Shown here piece after piece: positions 1 through 6,324 of a stretch of 9,563 nucleotides of DNA. Source of the DNA: Acidimicrobiaceae bacterium. Its GTDB lineage: Bacteria > Actinomycetota > Acidimicrobiia > Acidimicrobiales > Salinilacustritrichaceae. The stretch is from contig DMTU01000177.1 in assembly GCA_003476595.1 (NCBI GenBank), forward strand, positions 2,154-11,716, written 5' to 3'. The translations under genes and the position numbers were made by a program. The notes below the pieces were generated by a model. It ran no database searches and had not been told where the DNA came from. It worked only from the letters and a program-made list of their open reading frames with translations. Within the stretch, counting starts at the first letter, position 1. Every line of letters starts with the position of its first letter.

Positions 1-1
1 C

Positions 2-1036
2 CTGCCCGACCGCCACCCGGTGTCGAGCGGCGCCCCGGGCCCGCCGGCGCGCTGCCTGGAGCACGAGGACGAGGTGGCCGAGGTCCGCGCCATCGGCCGG
101 GCCATCCGCCGACGCCGGGGTTCCGACCTGCCGTGGAAGGCGTTCGCCGTCCTGGCCCGGACCCACGAGCGGGTGCTCGACCTCGACCGCGGGCTCGCTG
201 CCCTCGGCGTCCCCACCCGGATGCGCCGCCAGGCCTCCCTGCTCGACGACCCGGCGGTGCGACGGGTGCTGCACCGGCTCCGCGACGACGAGCGTCCGCT
301 GCTCACCGCCCTCGGCGACGCCCTCCGCGGTGACGCCGACGACCCCGCCGTGATCGCGCTGGCCGAGGCGGGCGAGGGACAGAGAACCACCGACGACGCC
401 ATGACCGGGCGGGCCTTCGTAGGCTGGGCCTACGCCAACCTCTCCGACGACGACCACGAGCCCGACGCAGTCACCATCTCCACCATCCACGCGGCCAAGG
501 GCCTGGAGTGGCCGGTGGTGCACATCGCGGGCTGCGAGGACGGCTCGATCCCGATCTCGTCGGCTCGCCGGCGTGAGGCCCGCGCCGAGGAGGCCCGCCT
601 GCTGTACGTCGCCGTCACCCGGGCGGAGCAGGAGGTGACCCTGCACTGGGCCCGCGCCCGCACCCACCGGGGGACGCGCCGACCCCAGACCCGGAGCCCC
701 TTCCTCGAGGGCTTCGAGGCGCGCGTCGCGGCGGTGACCGATCCGCCCACGTCGACCGGCGTCCCCCAGCTCGCTGCCCTCCGCGCCCAGCTGCGCCCTC
801 CGGAGGTCACCGATCCCCTGCTGGCCGCGCTGCGGGCGTGGCGGACGGCGCGGGCCCGAGCGGCGCGGACCGAACCGGCGACGATCGTGCCCGACGAGGT
901 CCTGGAGGAGATCGCCGTCCGCCGGCCCCACACGCGCCCGGAGATCGACGAGGTCGCCGGGCTCGGGCCGGCCCGGCGCAACCGCTTCGCCGACGAGCTG
1001 CTGGCGGTCGTGGCCCGGGCGGAGCACGCCCGATGA
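2..1036 (+). CDS. UvrD-family (UvrD2-like) ATP-dependent DNA helicase, C-terminal part with HRDC domain
   Basis: This is the 3' part of a superfamily 1 DNA helicase, an ATP-driven 3'-5' unwinding enzyme of DNA repair. The reading frame is open to the left edge, so 344 residues are visible and the start and Walker A lie outside. Seen: helicase motif V region TISTIHAAKGLEW at about visible residues 157-170, a family-typical GCEDGSIP segment after it, and motif VI EEARLLYVAVTRAE at about 196-209. The last 70 or so residues (from about 272) read as an HRDC domain, a helical nucleic-acid-binding module. A UvrD core plus HRDC is the layout of mycobacterial UvrD2, but the tetracysteine linker of that protein is missing here: only two cysteines are visible, neither between motif VI and HRDC. 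It overlaps the next gene by ATGA, suggesting coupled translation. The family is near certain; the UvrD2 assignment is probable. Confidence 0.92.
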   Translation: MPDRHPVSSGAPGPPARCLEHEDEVAEVRAIGRAIRRRRGSDLPWKAFAVLARTHERVLDLDRGLAALGVPTRMRRQASLLDDPAVRRVLHRLRDDERPLLTALGDALRGDADDPAVIALAEAGEGQRTTDDAMTGRAFVGWAYANLSDDDHEPDAVTISTIHAAKGLEWPVVHIAGCEDGSIPISSARRREARAEEARLLYVAVTRAEQEVTLHWARARTHRGTRRPQTRSPFLEGFEARVAAVTDPPTSTGVPQLAALRAQLRPPEVTDPLLAALRAWRTARARAARTEPATIVPDEVLEEIAVRRPHTRPEIDEVAGLGPARRNRFADELLAVVARAEHAR

Positions 1037-1527
1037 GGTTCACCGTCGAGCAGCGGTTCCGCACCGGCGCCGAGGAGACAGCCCGCGCCTTCGCCGATCC
1101 CGACCTGTACGCCGGGTTCGCCGCGCTGCCGAAGGTGTCGGTGCCCGACGTCCTCTCCTGCGAGCGCGACGGCGAGCTGGTCCACCTGCGCATCCGCTAC
1201 CGCTTCGCCGGGCAGCTCTCCTCCGCAGCGCGGGCGGTGATCGACCCGGACCAGCTGACCTGGGTGGACGAGTCCACCCACGACCTGGCTCGCCGCCACG
1301 TCCGGTTCGTGCTCCGGCCCGACCACCACGCCGGCCGCTTCCGCTGCTCCGGCGACTACCGCATCGAGCCGCTCGACGACGGCTGCCGCCGGCACGCCAC
1401 CATCGACCTCAAGGTGTCCGCGCCCTTCGTCGGCGGCGCGGTCGAACGAGCCATCGAGTCCGGGCTGCGGGAGCACCTCGCCGAGGAGACCCAGGTGGTG
1501 GAGGCGTACCTGGCGGACCGTCGGTAG
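1033..1527 (+). CDS. DUF2505-like (START/SRPBCC-type fold) protein
   Basis: A 164-residue protein of no known function. It opens MRFTVEQRF, followed by a segment about fitness to Asp/Tyr-rich loops (ARAFADPDLYAGF), alternating beta strands, and a conserved end PFVGGAVERAIESGLREHL that precedes a long terminal helix. That end and the overall length match actinobacterial DUF2505 proteins, which are thought to have a START-like ligand-binding fold. No signal peptide or membrane segment is visible. The start is fixed by the ATGA overlap with the helicase stop; an upstream extension in this frame would run inside the helicase gene. The position between a helicase and exonuclease III probably reflects operon packing and does not prove a repair role. 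Family call is from pattern recognition, not a search. Confidence 0.8.
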   Translation: MRFTVEQRFRTGAEETARAFADPDLYAGFAALPKVSVPDVLSCERDGELVHLRIRYRFAGQLSSAARAVIDPDQLTWVDESTHDLARRHVRFVLRPDHHAGRFRCSGDYRIEPLDDGCRRHATIDLKVSAPFVGGAVERAIESGLREHLAEETQVVEAYLADRR

Positions 1528-1530
1528 GTT
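1525..1530 (+). promoter_or_regulatory. possible -10 element (TAGGTT) for leaderless xthA
   Basis: TAGGTT fits the TANNNT -10 consensus and lies 6 bases before the GTG of xthA, the spacing expected if transcription began at or next to the start codon. Its first three bases are the stop codon of the upstream gene. No good -35 hexamer is seen, and no clear Shine-Dalgarno sequence precedes the GTG. Six-base matches are common, so this is only a candidate. Confidence 0.25.
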
Positions 1531-1536
1531 CGCCTG

Positions 1537-2328
1537 GTGCGCCTGGCCACCTGGAACGTGAACTCGCTGAAGGCCCGCCTCGAGCGCGTCGAGGCCTGGC
1601 TCAGCGCGGCGTCCCCGGACGTCCTGTGCCTCCAGGAGACCAAGATGGCCGACGACGCGTTCCCGGCGCTGGCCCTCGGCGCCCTCGGCTACGAGGGCGT
1701 GCACCACGGGCAGGGCCGCTGGAACGGCGTGGCGATCCTCTCCCGCATCGGCATCACCGACGTGGTCCACGGCTTCGCCGACGGCGGCCCGCCCGACGAC
1801 GAGGCCCGCCTGCTCACCGCCCGCTGCGGCACGGCGGTCGTGGTCACCGCCTACGCCCCCAACGGCCGCGCCGTCGGGCACGAGCAGTTCCACTACAAGC
1901 TCGCCTGGTTCGAGCGCCTCGCCGCCCACCTCGACGCCGTCGCCGACCCGTCCGAGGAGGTCGTCGTCTGCGGCGACCTCAACATCGCCCCCGAGGACCG
2001 CGACGTCTGGGACGTCGAGGCCATCCACGGCGCCACCCACATCACCGACGAGGAGCGAGCCCGCTTCCAGCGGCTCCTCGACTGGGGTCTGGTCGATGCG
2101 TTCCGCCGCTGCTACCCCGACGACGACCGGCTCTTCACCTGGTGGGACTACCGGGCCGGGAACTTCCACAAGCACAAGGGGATGCGCATCGACCACGTGC
2201 TGGTGAGCGAGCCCCTGGCCGAGCGGCTGTCCTGGTCGCTCGTGGACCGCAACGCCCGCAAGGGCACCGGCCCCTCCGACCACGCCCCGCTGCTCATCGA
2301 GGTCGAACCCGAGGCGGTGCCGGCATGA
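1537..2328 (+). CDS. xthA: exodeoxyribonuclease III (AP endonuclease)
   Basis: A 263-residue exonuclease III of the endonuclease/exonuclease/phosphatase fold, which cuts DNA at abasic sites and trims 3' ends in base excision repair. Catalytic positions are all present: N7 in TWNVNSLKAR, E34 in CLQETK (metal ligand, same numbers as in E. coli), Y106 in AYAPNG, D147 and N149 in CGDLNIAPED, D219 in RIDHVLVS, and D248-H249 in PSDHAPL. The length is usual for the family and the protein is complete. The GTG start is set by MRLATWNVNS, which aligns with the family's N-terminus; there is no strong ribosome binding site, and a TANNNT box 6 bases upstream hints at a leaderless transcript. It lies 9 bases after the DUF2505-like gene and overlaps the thioesterase gene by ATGA, consistent with one operon. 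Confidence 0.97.
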   Translation: MRLATWNVNSLKARLERVEAWLSAASPDVLCLQETKMADDAFPALALGALGYEGVHHGQGRWNGVAILSRIGITDVVHGFADGGPPDDEARLLTARCGTAVVVTAYAPNGRAVGHEQFHYKLAWFERLAAHLDAVADPSEEVVVCGDLNIAPEDRDVWDVEAIHGATHITDEERARFQRLLDWGLVDAFRRCYPDDDRLFTWWDYRAGNFHKHKGMRIDHVLVSEPLAERLSWSLVDRNARKGTGPSDHAPLLIEVEPEAVPA

Positions 2329-3071
2329 GCGACGCCGACGCCGAGGGCCAGGCCTTCGGTCCGAACAGCCCCAGCTGGCCGAGCCGGCTCGCCGAGCTGG
2401 CCTCCGAGGAGCCCACCCCGCGCCGCCGCGAGCTGCGCCGCCTGGCCGATGCCACCCGCCGGGTGCTGCACACGATGGTGATGAACGGCGCCGACGCCGG
2501 CACCCTCGCCGCAGCCGCCGACGCGCTCGAGGCCGTCGCCGACGACCTCCAGCACCACGCCCAGCCGAGCCAGTCGATCTACGAGGGCTTCGGGGAGGCG
2601 GCGACCAGCGGCAACCCGCACGGCTTCTTCGACCACAGCCCGATGCTCGGCGTGGCCAACCCGATCGCCCCGCCCATCGTCCTGCGCGGCGTCGACGAGC
2701 GCACCATGGAGGGCACCGCCACCTTCGGGCCCGCCTACGAGGGGCCTCCCGGGTGCGTGCACGGCGGCTACATCGCGGCCGCGTTCGACGAGGTCCTCGG
2801 CGCCGTGCAGTCGCTGTCGGGCCAGCCGGGCATGACCGGCACGCTCGTCGTGCGCTACCGCTCCCCCACGCCGCTGCACGAGCCGCTGCGCTTCACCGGC
2901 CGCTTCGAGGGCGTCGAGGGGCGCAAGATCCTCACGACCGGCACGCTCCACGCCGGCGATCGGCTCTGCGCCGAATCGGAGGGGACCTTCATCTCCGTGG
3001 ACTTCGGCCGCATGGCCGAGCTGCGATCGCGGCGGGCCGAACAGCAGGCCCGCCGCGACGACCAGACCTGA
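2325..3071 (+). CDS. hotdog-fold thioesterase (PaaI/4HBT type) with N-terminal extension
   Basis: A 248-residue protein whose last 130 or so residues form a hotdog-fold acyl-CoA thioesterase domain. The active-site segment [16 protein letters not shown] is clear (H146-G147-G148 and D155, on the long hotdog helix), preceded by GPAYEGPPG and followed by strands such as [11 protein letters not shown] and [12 protein letters not shown]. The likely reaction is hydrolysis of a CoA thioester; the acyl group cannot be told. The first 100 or so residues are an added, mostly helical, charged region ([17 protein letters not shown], then an Ala-rich helix) that compact PaaI enzymes lack. The ATG overlaps the xthA stop (ATGA), which supports this start and coupled translation. 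It ends 1 base before the convergent nuclease gene. Cytoplasmic; no membrane or signal segments. Confidence 0.9.
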   Translation: MSDADAEGQAFGPNSPSWPSRLAELASEEPTPRRRELRRLADATRRVLHTMVMNGADAGTLAAAADALEAVADDLQHHAQPSQSIYEGFGEAATSGNPHGFFDHSPMLGVANPIAPPIVLRGVDERTMEGTATFGPAYEGPPGCVHGGYIAAAFDEVLGAVQSLSGQPGMTGTLVVRYRSPTPLHEPLRFTGRFEGVEGRKILTTGTLHAGDRLCAESEGTFISVDFGRMAELRSRRAEQQARRDDQT

Positions 3072-3090
3072 CCTAGGAGCGCTTCGTCGC
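3055..3090. terminator. possible bidirectional hairpin at a convergent gene end
   Basis: GCGACGA (3055-3061) and its reverse complement TCGTCGC (3084-3090) flank the two facing stop codons, which are 1 base apart. The loop is 22 bases and there is no T-run on either side. It could help end both transcripts, but a 7-base match in such GC-rich DNA may be chance. Confidence 0.18.
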
Positions 3091-3441
3091 CCGCTTCGCC
3101 GCCTTCTTGGCCGGCGCCTTCTTGGCGGGTGCCTTCTTGGCCGCAGCCTTCTTCGTCGTGGCCTTCTTGGCCGGCGACTTCTTCGCTGCTGCCTTCTTGG
3201 CCGGCGACTTCTTGGCCGGCGCCTTCTTGGCTGCTGCCTTCTTCGTCGTGGCCTTCTTGGCCGGCGACTTCTTGGCCGTGGCCTTCTTGGCTGCAGCCTT
3301 CTTCGTCGTGGCCTTCTTGGCCGGCGACTTCTTCGCCGTCGACTTCTTGGCCGCCGCCTTCTTGGCGGGCGCCGCCTTCTTCTTGGTCGCAGCCTTCTTG
3401 GCCGCTGCCTTCTTCTTGCTCGCTGCCTTCTTGGTCGCCAT
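3073..3441 (-). other. possible internal translation start giving a free H1-like polypeptide (122 aa)
   Basis: An in-frame ATG at 3441 opens [16 protein letters not shown] and continues to the shared stop, the way a stand-alone histone-H1-like protein would begin exactly at the edge of the basic tail. On the same strand AGGAAGG (3459-3453) lies 11 bases upstream, a good Shine-Dalgarno match at slightly long spacing. It may instead be just a methionine inside the long protein. Confidence 0.3.
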
Positions 3442-4680
3442 GGCTGACGTCGCCTTCCTGTCCGTTGCCTTCTGGTCCGGTGCTGGCTTCTTCGCCGCAG
3501 CCCGTGCCCGGGTGCTCGATGCGGCCTTCTTCGCTGGTGCGGCAGCCTCTGCCGCGGCGGCCGCTTCGGCGGCCTCGGCATCGGCTTGCTGCTGGGCACG
3601 GAGCTTGCGGCGCTGGGAGACCGACAGCTTGCGATCCCCCTCCTCCGGCGTCGGCGCCGGGGCCGCCTTGCGGGCGGGTGCGTCGTCGGTGGCGGCGTCC
3701 TCGACGGCCGGCGCTTCGGCGTCGGGCGCGTCCTCGTCGGACACGTCCTCATCCGATGCGTCGAGCGCCATGCCGGGCATGGCGAGGTCGATGCCGCGGC
3801 GAGGGGTGTCGATGGCCTTGACCACGAACTCGCGGGTCTCACCCAGCTCGAGGACCTCGCGCGCGCTGCGAGGCGGCGGGTCGGAGATGGACTTCAGCGA
3901 GATGTAGGCGCGGGTGCCGTCGCAGAGGACGTAGGCGCCGTGGCTGGCGAACTGCTCGACCTCGGCCTCGATTACCGAGCCCACGGGGTGGGCACCGACG
4001 AACTCGATGAAGGGCAGCGGCTCGTTGTAGGGCTCAGGCTCCTTGCCCCCGCGCTTGCGCCCGGCGGGCTCATCGGCCTTGGCCTTGGCCTTGGTCCGCC
4101 CGGACGACTTCGCCGACTTGGACGACGACTTCGACCGCGACGACTTGGACGACTTCGAGGAGGACTTCGACGGGCGCTTGGACGCGGGCGTCTTCGTCTC
4201 GGCGGCCTTGGAGCCGCGGCGCTTGCGCTTCGCGTCGGACACGGCGCGGCGGCTGGTGGGCCCGCGCACCGGCGAGCGGGCGAGGAAGATCCACCCGACG
4301 CCGGGGACGTGCTTGCCACCCAGCAGGCGGCCCTCCTGGAAGAGCCAGTCGTAGGTGCCGTGGAACTCCTGGAAGGAGTCGTTGGACAAGATGATGGCGT
4401 CGGCGCGGTCGGCGACCTCGAGGATGAAGGCGTCACCGCGACCGATCACGCCCGCGGGGGGCGTGATGATCTGGCCGCTGTTGACCTTCTCTTCGTACTG
4501 GTCGCGCTCGGAGGCGTCGATGCGGTGCCCGAAGGTGGCATCGACGATGACCGTCACGTTGGCGTGGTCGAACTCGGCGGTCACCGCGTCCACGGCCTCC
4601 AGCAGCTGCTGGAGGCTGGGGAGGGATCGACCCTCGGTTGCGATGTTGGATCCGTCGACGACGAGATGCGTGGTTGGCAA
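3073..4680 (-). CDS. NYN/Zc3h12a-type ribonuclease with S1-like domain and histone-H1-like Lys/Ala tail
   Basis: A 535-residue multidomain protein if it starts at TTG 4680. Residues 5-135 form a PIN-like NYN domain of the Zc3h12a (Regnase) kind: VVDGSN (D9, N12), VIVDATFG (D47), [12 protein letters not shown] (D83) and [11 protein letters not shown] (D101) supply the expected acidic metal-binding set. Residues 148-213 are a Lys/Ser linker. Residues 232-303 look like an S1/OB RNA-binding domain ([19 protein letters not shown], then [19 protein letters not shown]). An acidic stretch (307-345) and an Ala/Glu helix follow, and from about 414 the tail is PAKKA-type repeats as in bacterial histone-H1-like proteins. 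Inferred role: an endoribonuclease held near RNA or nucleoid. The start is uncertain: the frame stays open upstream without an ATG, no ribosome binding site precedes the TTG, but the domain begins five codons later, as is normal. Confidence 0.85.
   Translation of the reverse strand: MPTTHLVVDGSNIATEGRSLPSLQQLLEAVDAVTAEFDHANVTVIVDATFGHRIDASERDQYEEKVNSGQIITPPAGVIGRGDAFILEVADRADAIILSNDSFQEFHGTYDWLFQEGRLLGGKHVPGVGWIFLARSPVRGPTSRRAVSDAKRKRRGSKAAETKTPASKRPSKSSSKSSKSSRSKSSSKSAKSSGRTKAKAKADEPAGRKRGGKEPEPYNEPLPFIEFVGAHPVGSVIEAEVEQFASHGAYVLCDGTRAYISLKSISDPPPRSAREVLELGETREFVVKAIDTPRRGIDLAMPGMALDASDEDVSDEDAPDAEAPAVEDAATDDAPARKAAPAPTPEEGDRKLSVSQRRKLRAQQQADAEAAEAAAAAEAAAPAKKAASSTRARAAAKKPAPDQKATDRKATSAMATKKAASKKKAAAKKAATKKKAAPAKKAAAKKSTAKKSPAKKATTKKAAAKKATAKKSPAKKATTKKAAAKKAPAKKSPAKKAAAKKSPAKKATTKKAAAKKAPAKKAPAKKAAKRATKRS
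3076..3441 (-). repeat. 15-base periodic Lys/Ala (xxAKK) coding repeat, histone-H1-like tail
   Basis: The tail of the nuclease gene is built from five-codon units of the form A-K-K-x-x ([20 protein letters not shown]), giving a 15-base period in the DNA. Longer blocks are copied almost exactly: the + strand sequence CTTCGTCGTGGCCTTCTTGG with its following CCGGCGACTT recurs at 3151, 3241 and 3301, spacings of 90 and 60 bases. This points to expansion by slippage or unequal exchange. Such tails bind DNA or RNA non-specifically and usually vary in length between strains. Confidence 0.88.
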
Positions 4681-4812
4681 AGTGGGACGCAGCAGGTTCG
4701 GTGGTGCAGGGCCCGCAGCTGCGATGCCGGACCCGCTCGACGTGACCCTACTGGCGTGACGCCCGCCATCCGCGGAGCACCACCATCTCGACGTCGTGGT
4801 AGGAACGCCGCC
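4681..4812. promoter_or_regulatory. divergent intergenic region between nuclease gene and HAD-rsbQ-rsbP genes
   Basis: This is the only real gap in the window and must hold the promoter of the - strand nuclease gene, and probably that of the + strand HAD gene. Seen: a perfect 11-base palindrome GGCGTGACGCC (4753-4763); a direct repeat CGTGAC at 4741 and 4755, 14 bases apart; a 10-base palindrome CGCAGCTGCG (4714-4723); and, on the - strand, TAGGGT (4750-4745), a TANNNT -10 match that would start a transcript near 4738. No convincing -35 box is visible. The clustering of the repeat, palindrome and -10 match within 23 bases suggests an operator, but this is inference. Confidence 0.4.
4801..4804 (+). 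promoter_or_regulatory. Shine-Dalgarno site (AGGA) deciding the HAD gene start
   Basis: AGGA lies 8 bases before GTG 4813. The alternative in-frame GTG at 4756 has no such site and would add 19 poorly conserved, Arg-rich residues before the first beta strand, so 4813 is preferred. Confidence 0.55.
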
Positions 4813-5469
4813 GTGCCCGACCCCGCCCCGCAGATCACCGCCGCGCTCTTCGACTTCGGAGGCGTGATCCTGTCCAGCCCCTTCGACGCGTTCGCCGACT
4901 ACGAACGCGAGCACGGCCTGCCCGACGGCTTCATCCGCGGCCTCAACGCCACGAACCCCGACGACAACGCGTGGGCGAAGATGGAGCGCAACGACGTCAC
5001 CATCCCGGAGTTCTGCGCGCTGTTCGAGGCCGAGGCCCGTGCCGCCGGCGGCGAGCTGGACGCCGCCGCCGTGCTCGCCCGCCTGCGCGGCCAGATCCGC
5101 CCGGCGATGGTCGAGGCGGTGCGGCGGTGCAAGGCGCACCTCAAGACGGCGTGCCTCACCAACAACTTCGTGGCGCCCGATGCCAGCCACCCCGAGGGTC
5201 GCATGGACCCCGAGAGCTTCGACGGCGTGATGGACCTGTTCGACGTCGTCGTCGAATCGTCCAAGGCCGGGTGCCGCAAGCCCGACCCCCGCTTCTACGA
5301 GATCGCCTGCGAGGAGCTCGGCATCGAGCCGGCCGAGGCCGTCTTCCTCGACGACCTCGGCATCAACCTGAAGCCGGCCAAGGCCATGGGGATGACCACG
5401 ATCAAGGTGGTCGACCCGGACGAGGCCGTCGCCGAGCTCGAGCGGGTGGTGGGCTTCCCGCTGCGCTGA
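4813..5469 (+). CDS. HAD-superfamily phosphatase, soluble-epoxide-hydrolase N-domain type
   Basis: A complete 218-residue haloacid dehalogenase-family hydrolase, subfamily IA. Motif I is ALFDFGGVI with nucleophile D14; motif II is LTNNF (T116); motif III is K156 in [18 protein letters not shown]; motif IV is [18 protein letters not shown] (D180-D181). The stretch around motif IV closely resembles the N-terminal phosphatase domain of mammalian soluble epoxide hydrolase (VFLDDIGANLKPARDLGM). The usual second Asp of DxD is Gly (G16), as in many FDFGGV proteins of this group, so ordinary phosphatase activity may be weak or altered. The substrate is unknown. A helical cap lies at about residues 20-95. 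It is 26 bases upstream of rsbQ on the same strand, so the two may be cotranscribed. The start is GTG 4813, backed by AGGA at the right distance. Confidence 0.93.
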   Translation: MPDPAPQITAALFDFGGVILSSPFDAFADYEREHGLPDGFIRGLNATNPDDNAWAKMERNDVTIPEFCALFEAEARAAGGELDAAAVLARLRGQIRPAMVEAVRRCKAHLKTACLTNNFVAPDASHPEGRMDPESFDGVMDLFDVVVESSKAGCRKPDPRFYEIACEELGIEPAEAVFLDDLGINLKPAKAMGMTTIKVVDPDEAVAELERVVGFPLR

Positions 5470-5482
5470 CGGCGAAGACGGA

Positions 5483-5488
5483 TATCGT
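5483..5488 (+). promoter_or_regulatory. possible -10 element (TATCGT) for leaderless rsbQ
   Basis: TATCGT fits TANNNT and ends 7 bases before the GTG of rsbQ, as expected for a leaderless transcript; no Shine-Dalgarno sequence precedes that GTG. The overlapping GGATAT (5480-5485) is also one base from GGGTAT, the -10 box of SigB/SigF-type promoters, but no GTTT-like -35 box is seen. Candidate only. Confidence 0.27.
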
Positions 5489-5495
5489 CCCGGCA

Positions 5496-6305
5496 GTGAC
5501 CATCCGCTCGCGCCACAACGTCCGCGTGACCGGGCCCGACGACGGCCAGCCGATGGTGTTCGCACACGGGTTCGGCTGCGACCAGGCGATGTGGCGCCAC
5601 GTCGCTCCGCGCTTCGCCGACCGCTACCAGGTCGTGCTGTTCGACCACGCTGGCGCCGGCGGTTCCGACCCGGCCGCCTACGACCCCGAGCGCCACGCCC
5701 GCCTGGAGGGCTACGCGGAGGATGTCGTCTCCGTGATCGAGGGCCTCGACCTGCACGACGTCGTCTTCGTCGGCCACAGCGTCAGCGCCATGATCGGCGC
5801 CCTGGCCGCAGCCGAGGCACCCGAGCGCTTCGCCCACCTCGTGATGGTCGGCCCGTCGCCCCGCTACCTCGACGACCCCGAGACCGGCTACATCGGTGGC
5901 TTCGGACGGGAGGACATCGACGGCCTGCTCGAGTCCCTGGGATCCAACTACCTCGGCTGGTCAGCGGCGATGGCGCCGGCGATCATCGGCAACGCCGATC
6001 GCCCCGAGCTCGGCGCCGAGCTCACCGAGAGCTTCTGCCGAGCCGACCCCGAGATCCAGCGCCGCTTCGCTGCGGCCACCTTCCTCGCCGACAACCGCGC
6101 CGACCTGGCCCGGGTCCGCACCCCGACGCTCGTGCTGCAGTGCAGCGACGACATCATCGCCCCCGACGTCGTGGGCGAGTACGTCCACCGACACCTGGCC
6201 GAGAGCGAGCTGGTCCGGATGGCAGCAACCGGGCACTGCCCGAACCTCAGCGCGCCCGACGAGACCGCCGCAGCGATCGACTCGTACCTGCGCGCCCGTC
6301 GATGA
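5496..6305 (+). CDS. rsbQ: RsbQ-type alpha/beta hydrolase, energy-stress positive regulator
   Basis: A 269-residue alpha/beta hydrolase, the length of Bacillus subtilis RsbQ, with its signature stretches as recalled: [57 protein letters not shown] and [12 protein letters not shown]. The triad is S95, D219 and H247. In B. subtilis RsbQ is needed for the partner phosphatase RsbP to respond to energy stress; it has a closed hydrophobic pocket and its small ligand is unknown. It belongs to the same enzyme group as the plant receptors D14 and KAI2. The GTG start gives [13 protein letters not shown], which aligns with the known N-terminus. The rsbP gene follows after 19 bases, the same order as in Bacillus. 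A TANNNT box 7 bases upstream may give it its own promoter. Cytoplasmic, no signal peptide. Confidence 0.95.
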   Translation: MTIRSRHNVRVTGPDDGQPMVFAHGFGCDQAMWRHVAPRFADRYQVVLFDHAGAGGSDPAAYDPERHARLEGYAEDVVSVIEGLDLHDVVFVGHSVSAMIGALAAAEAPERFAHLVMVGPSPRYLDDPETGYIGGFGREDIDGLLESLGSNYLGWSAAMAPAIIGNADRPELGAELTESFCRADPEIQRRFAAATFLADNRADLARVRTPTLVLQCSDDIIAPDVVGEYVHRHLAESELVRMAATGHCPNLSAPDETAAAIDSYLRARR

Positions 6306-6324
6306 CGGGCGGCTGACCAGGCCG

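Noticed and set aside
20..22. GTG as the start of the helicase gene.
   Set aside because: The frame is open to the window edge and the visible part lacks the N-terminal ATPase motifs, so the gene begins outside the window.
430..2283. A 617-codon open frame on the - strand.
   Set aside because: It lies opposite the helicase, DUF2505-like and xthA genes, and its Val/Gly/Ala/Arg-rich translation matches no family; it is a by-product of high GC.
3141..3345. Regularly spaced repeats resembling a CRISPR array.
   Set aside because: The repeats keep a 15-base codon period in one open frame and have no unique spacers; they encode the Lys/Ala tail.
3107..3907. A + strand open frame that reads as a long hydrophobic Ala/Phe repeat protein, like a membrane protein.
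   Set aside because: It is the complement of the Lys/Ala codon repeats (AAG gives CTT) of the - strand nuclease gene. The - strand has recognisable NYN and S1 domains.
4700..4784. Inverted repeat GGTGGTGC / GCACCACC around the divergent region.
   Set aside because: Only 8 bases with 69 bases between the arms; expected by chance in such GC-rich DNA.
3586..4812. Upstream open extension of the HAD gene frame, including GTG 4756 as a start.
   Set aside because: It runs opposite the nuclease gene and has no family signal. GTG 4813 has an AGGA site at the right distance and starts just before the first HAD strand.
4681..5565. Upstream open extension of the - strand nuclease frame.
   Set aside because: It is antisense to the HAD gene and low in recognisable sequence; the NYN domain begins five codons after TTG 4680.
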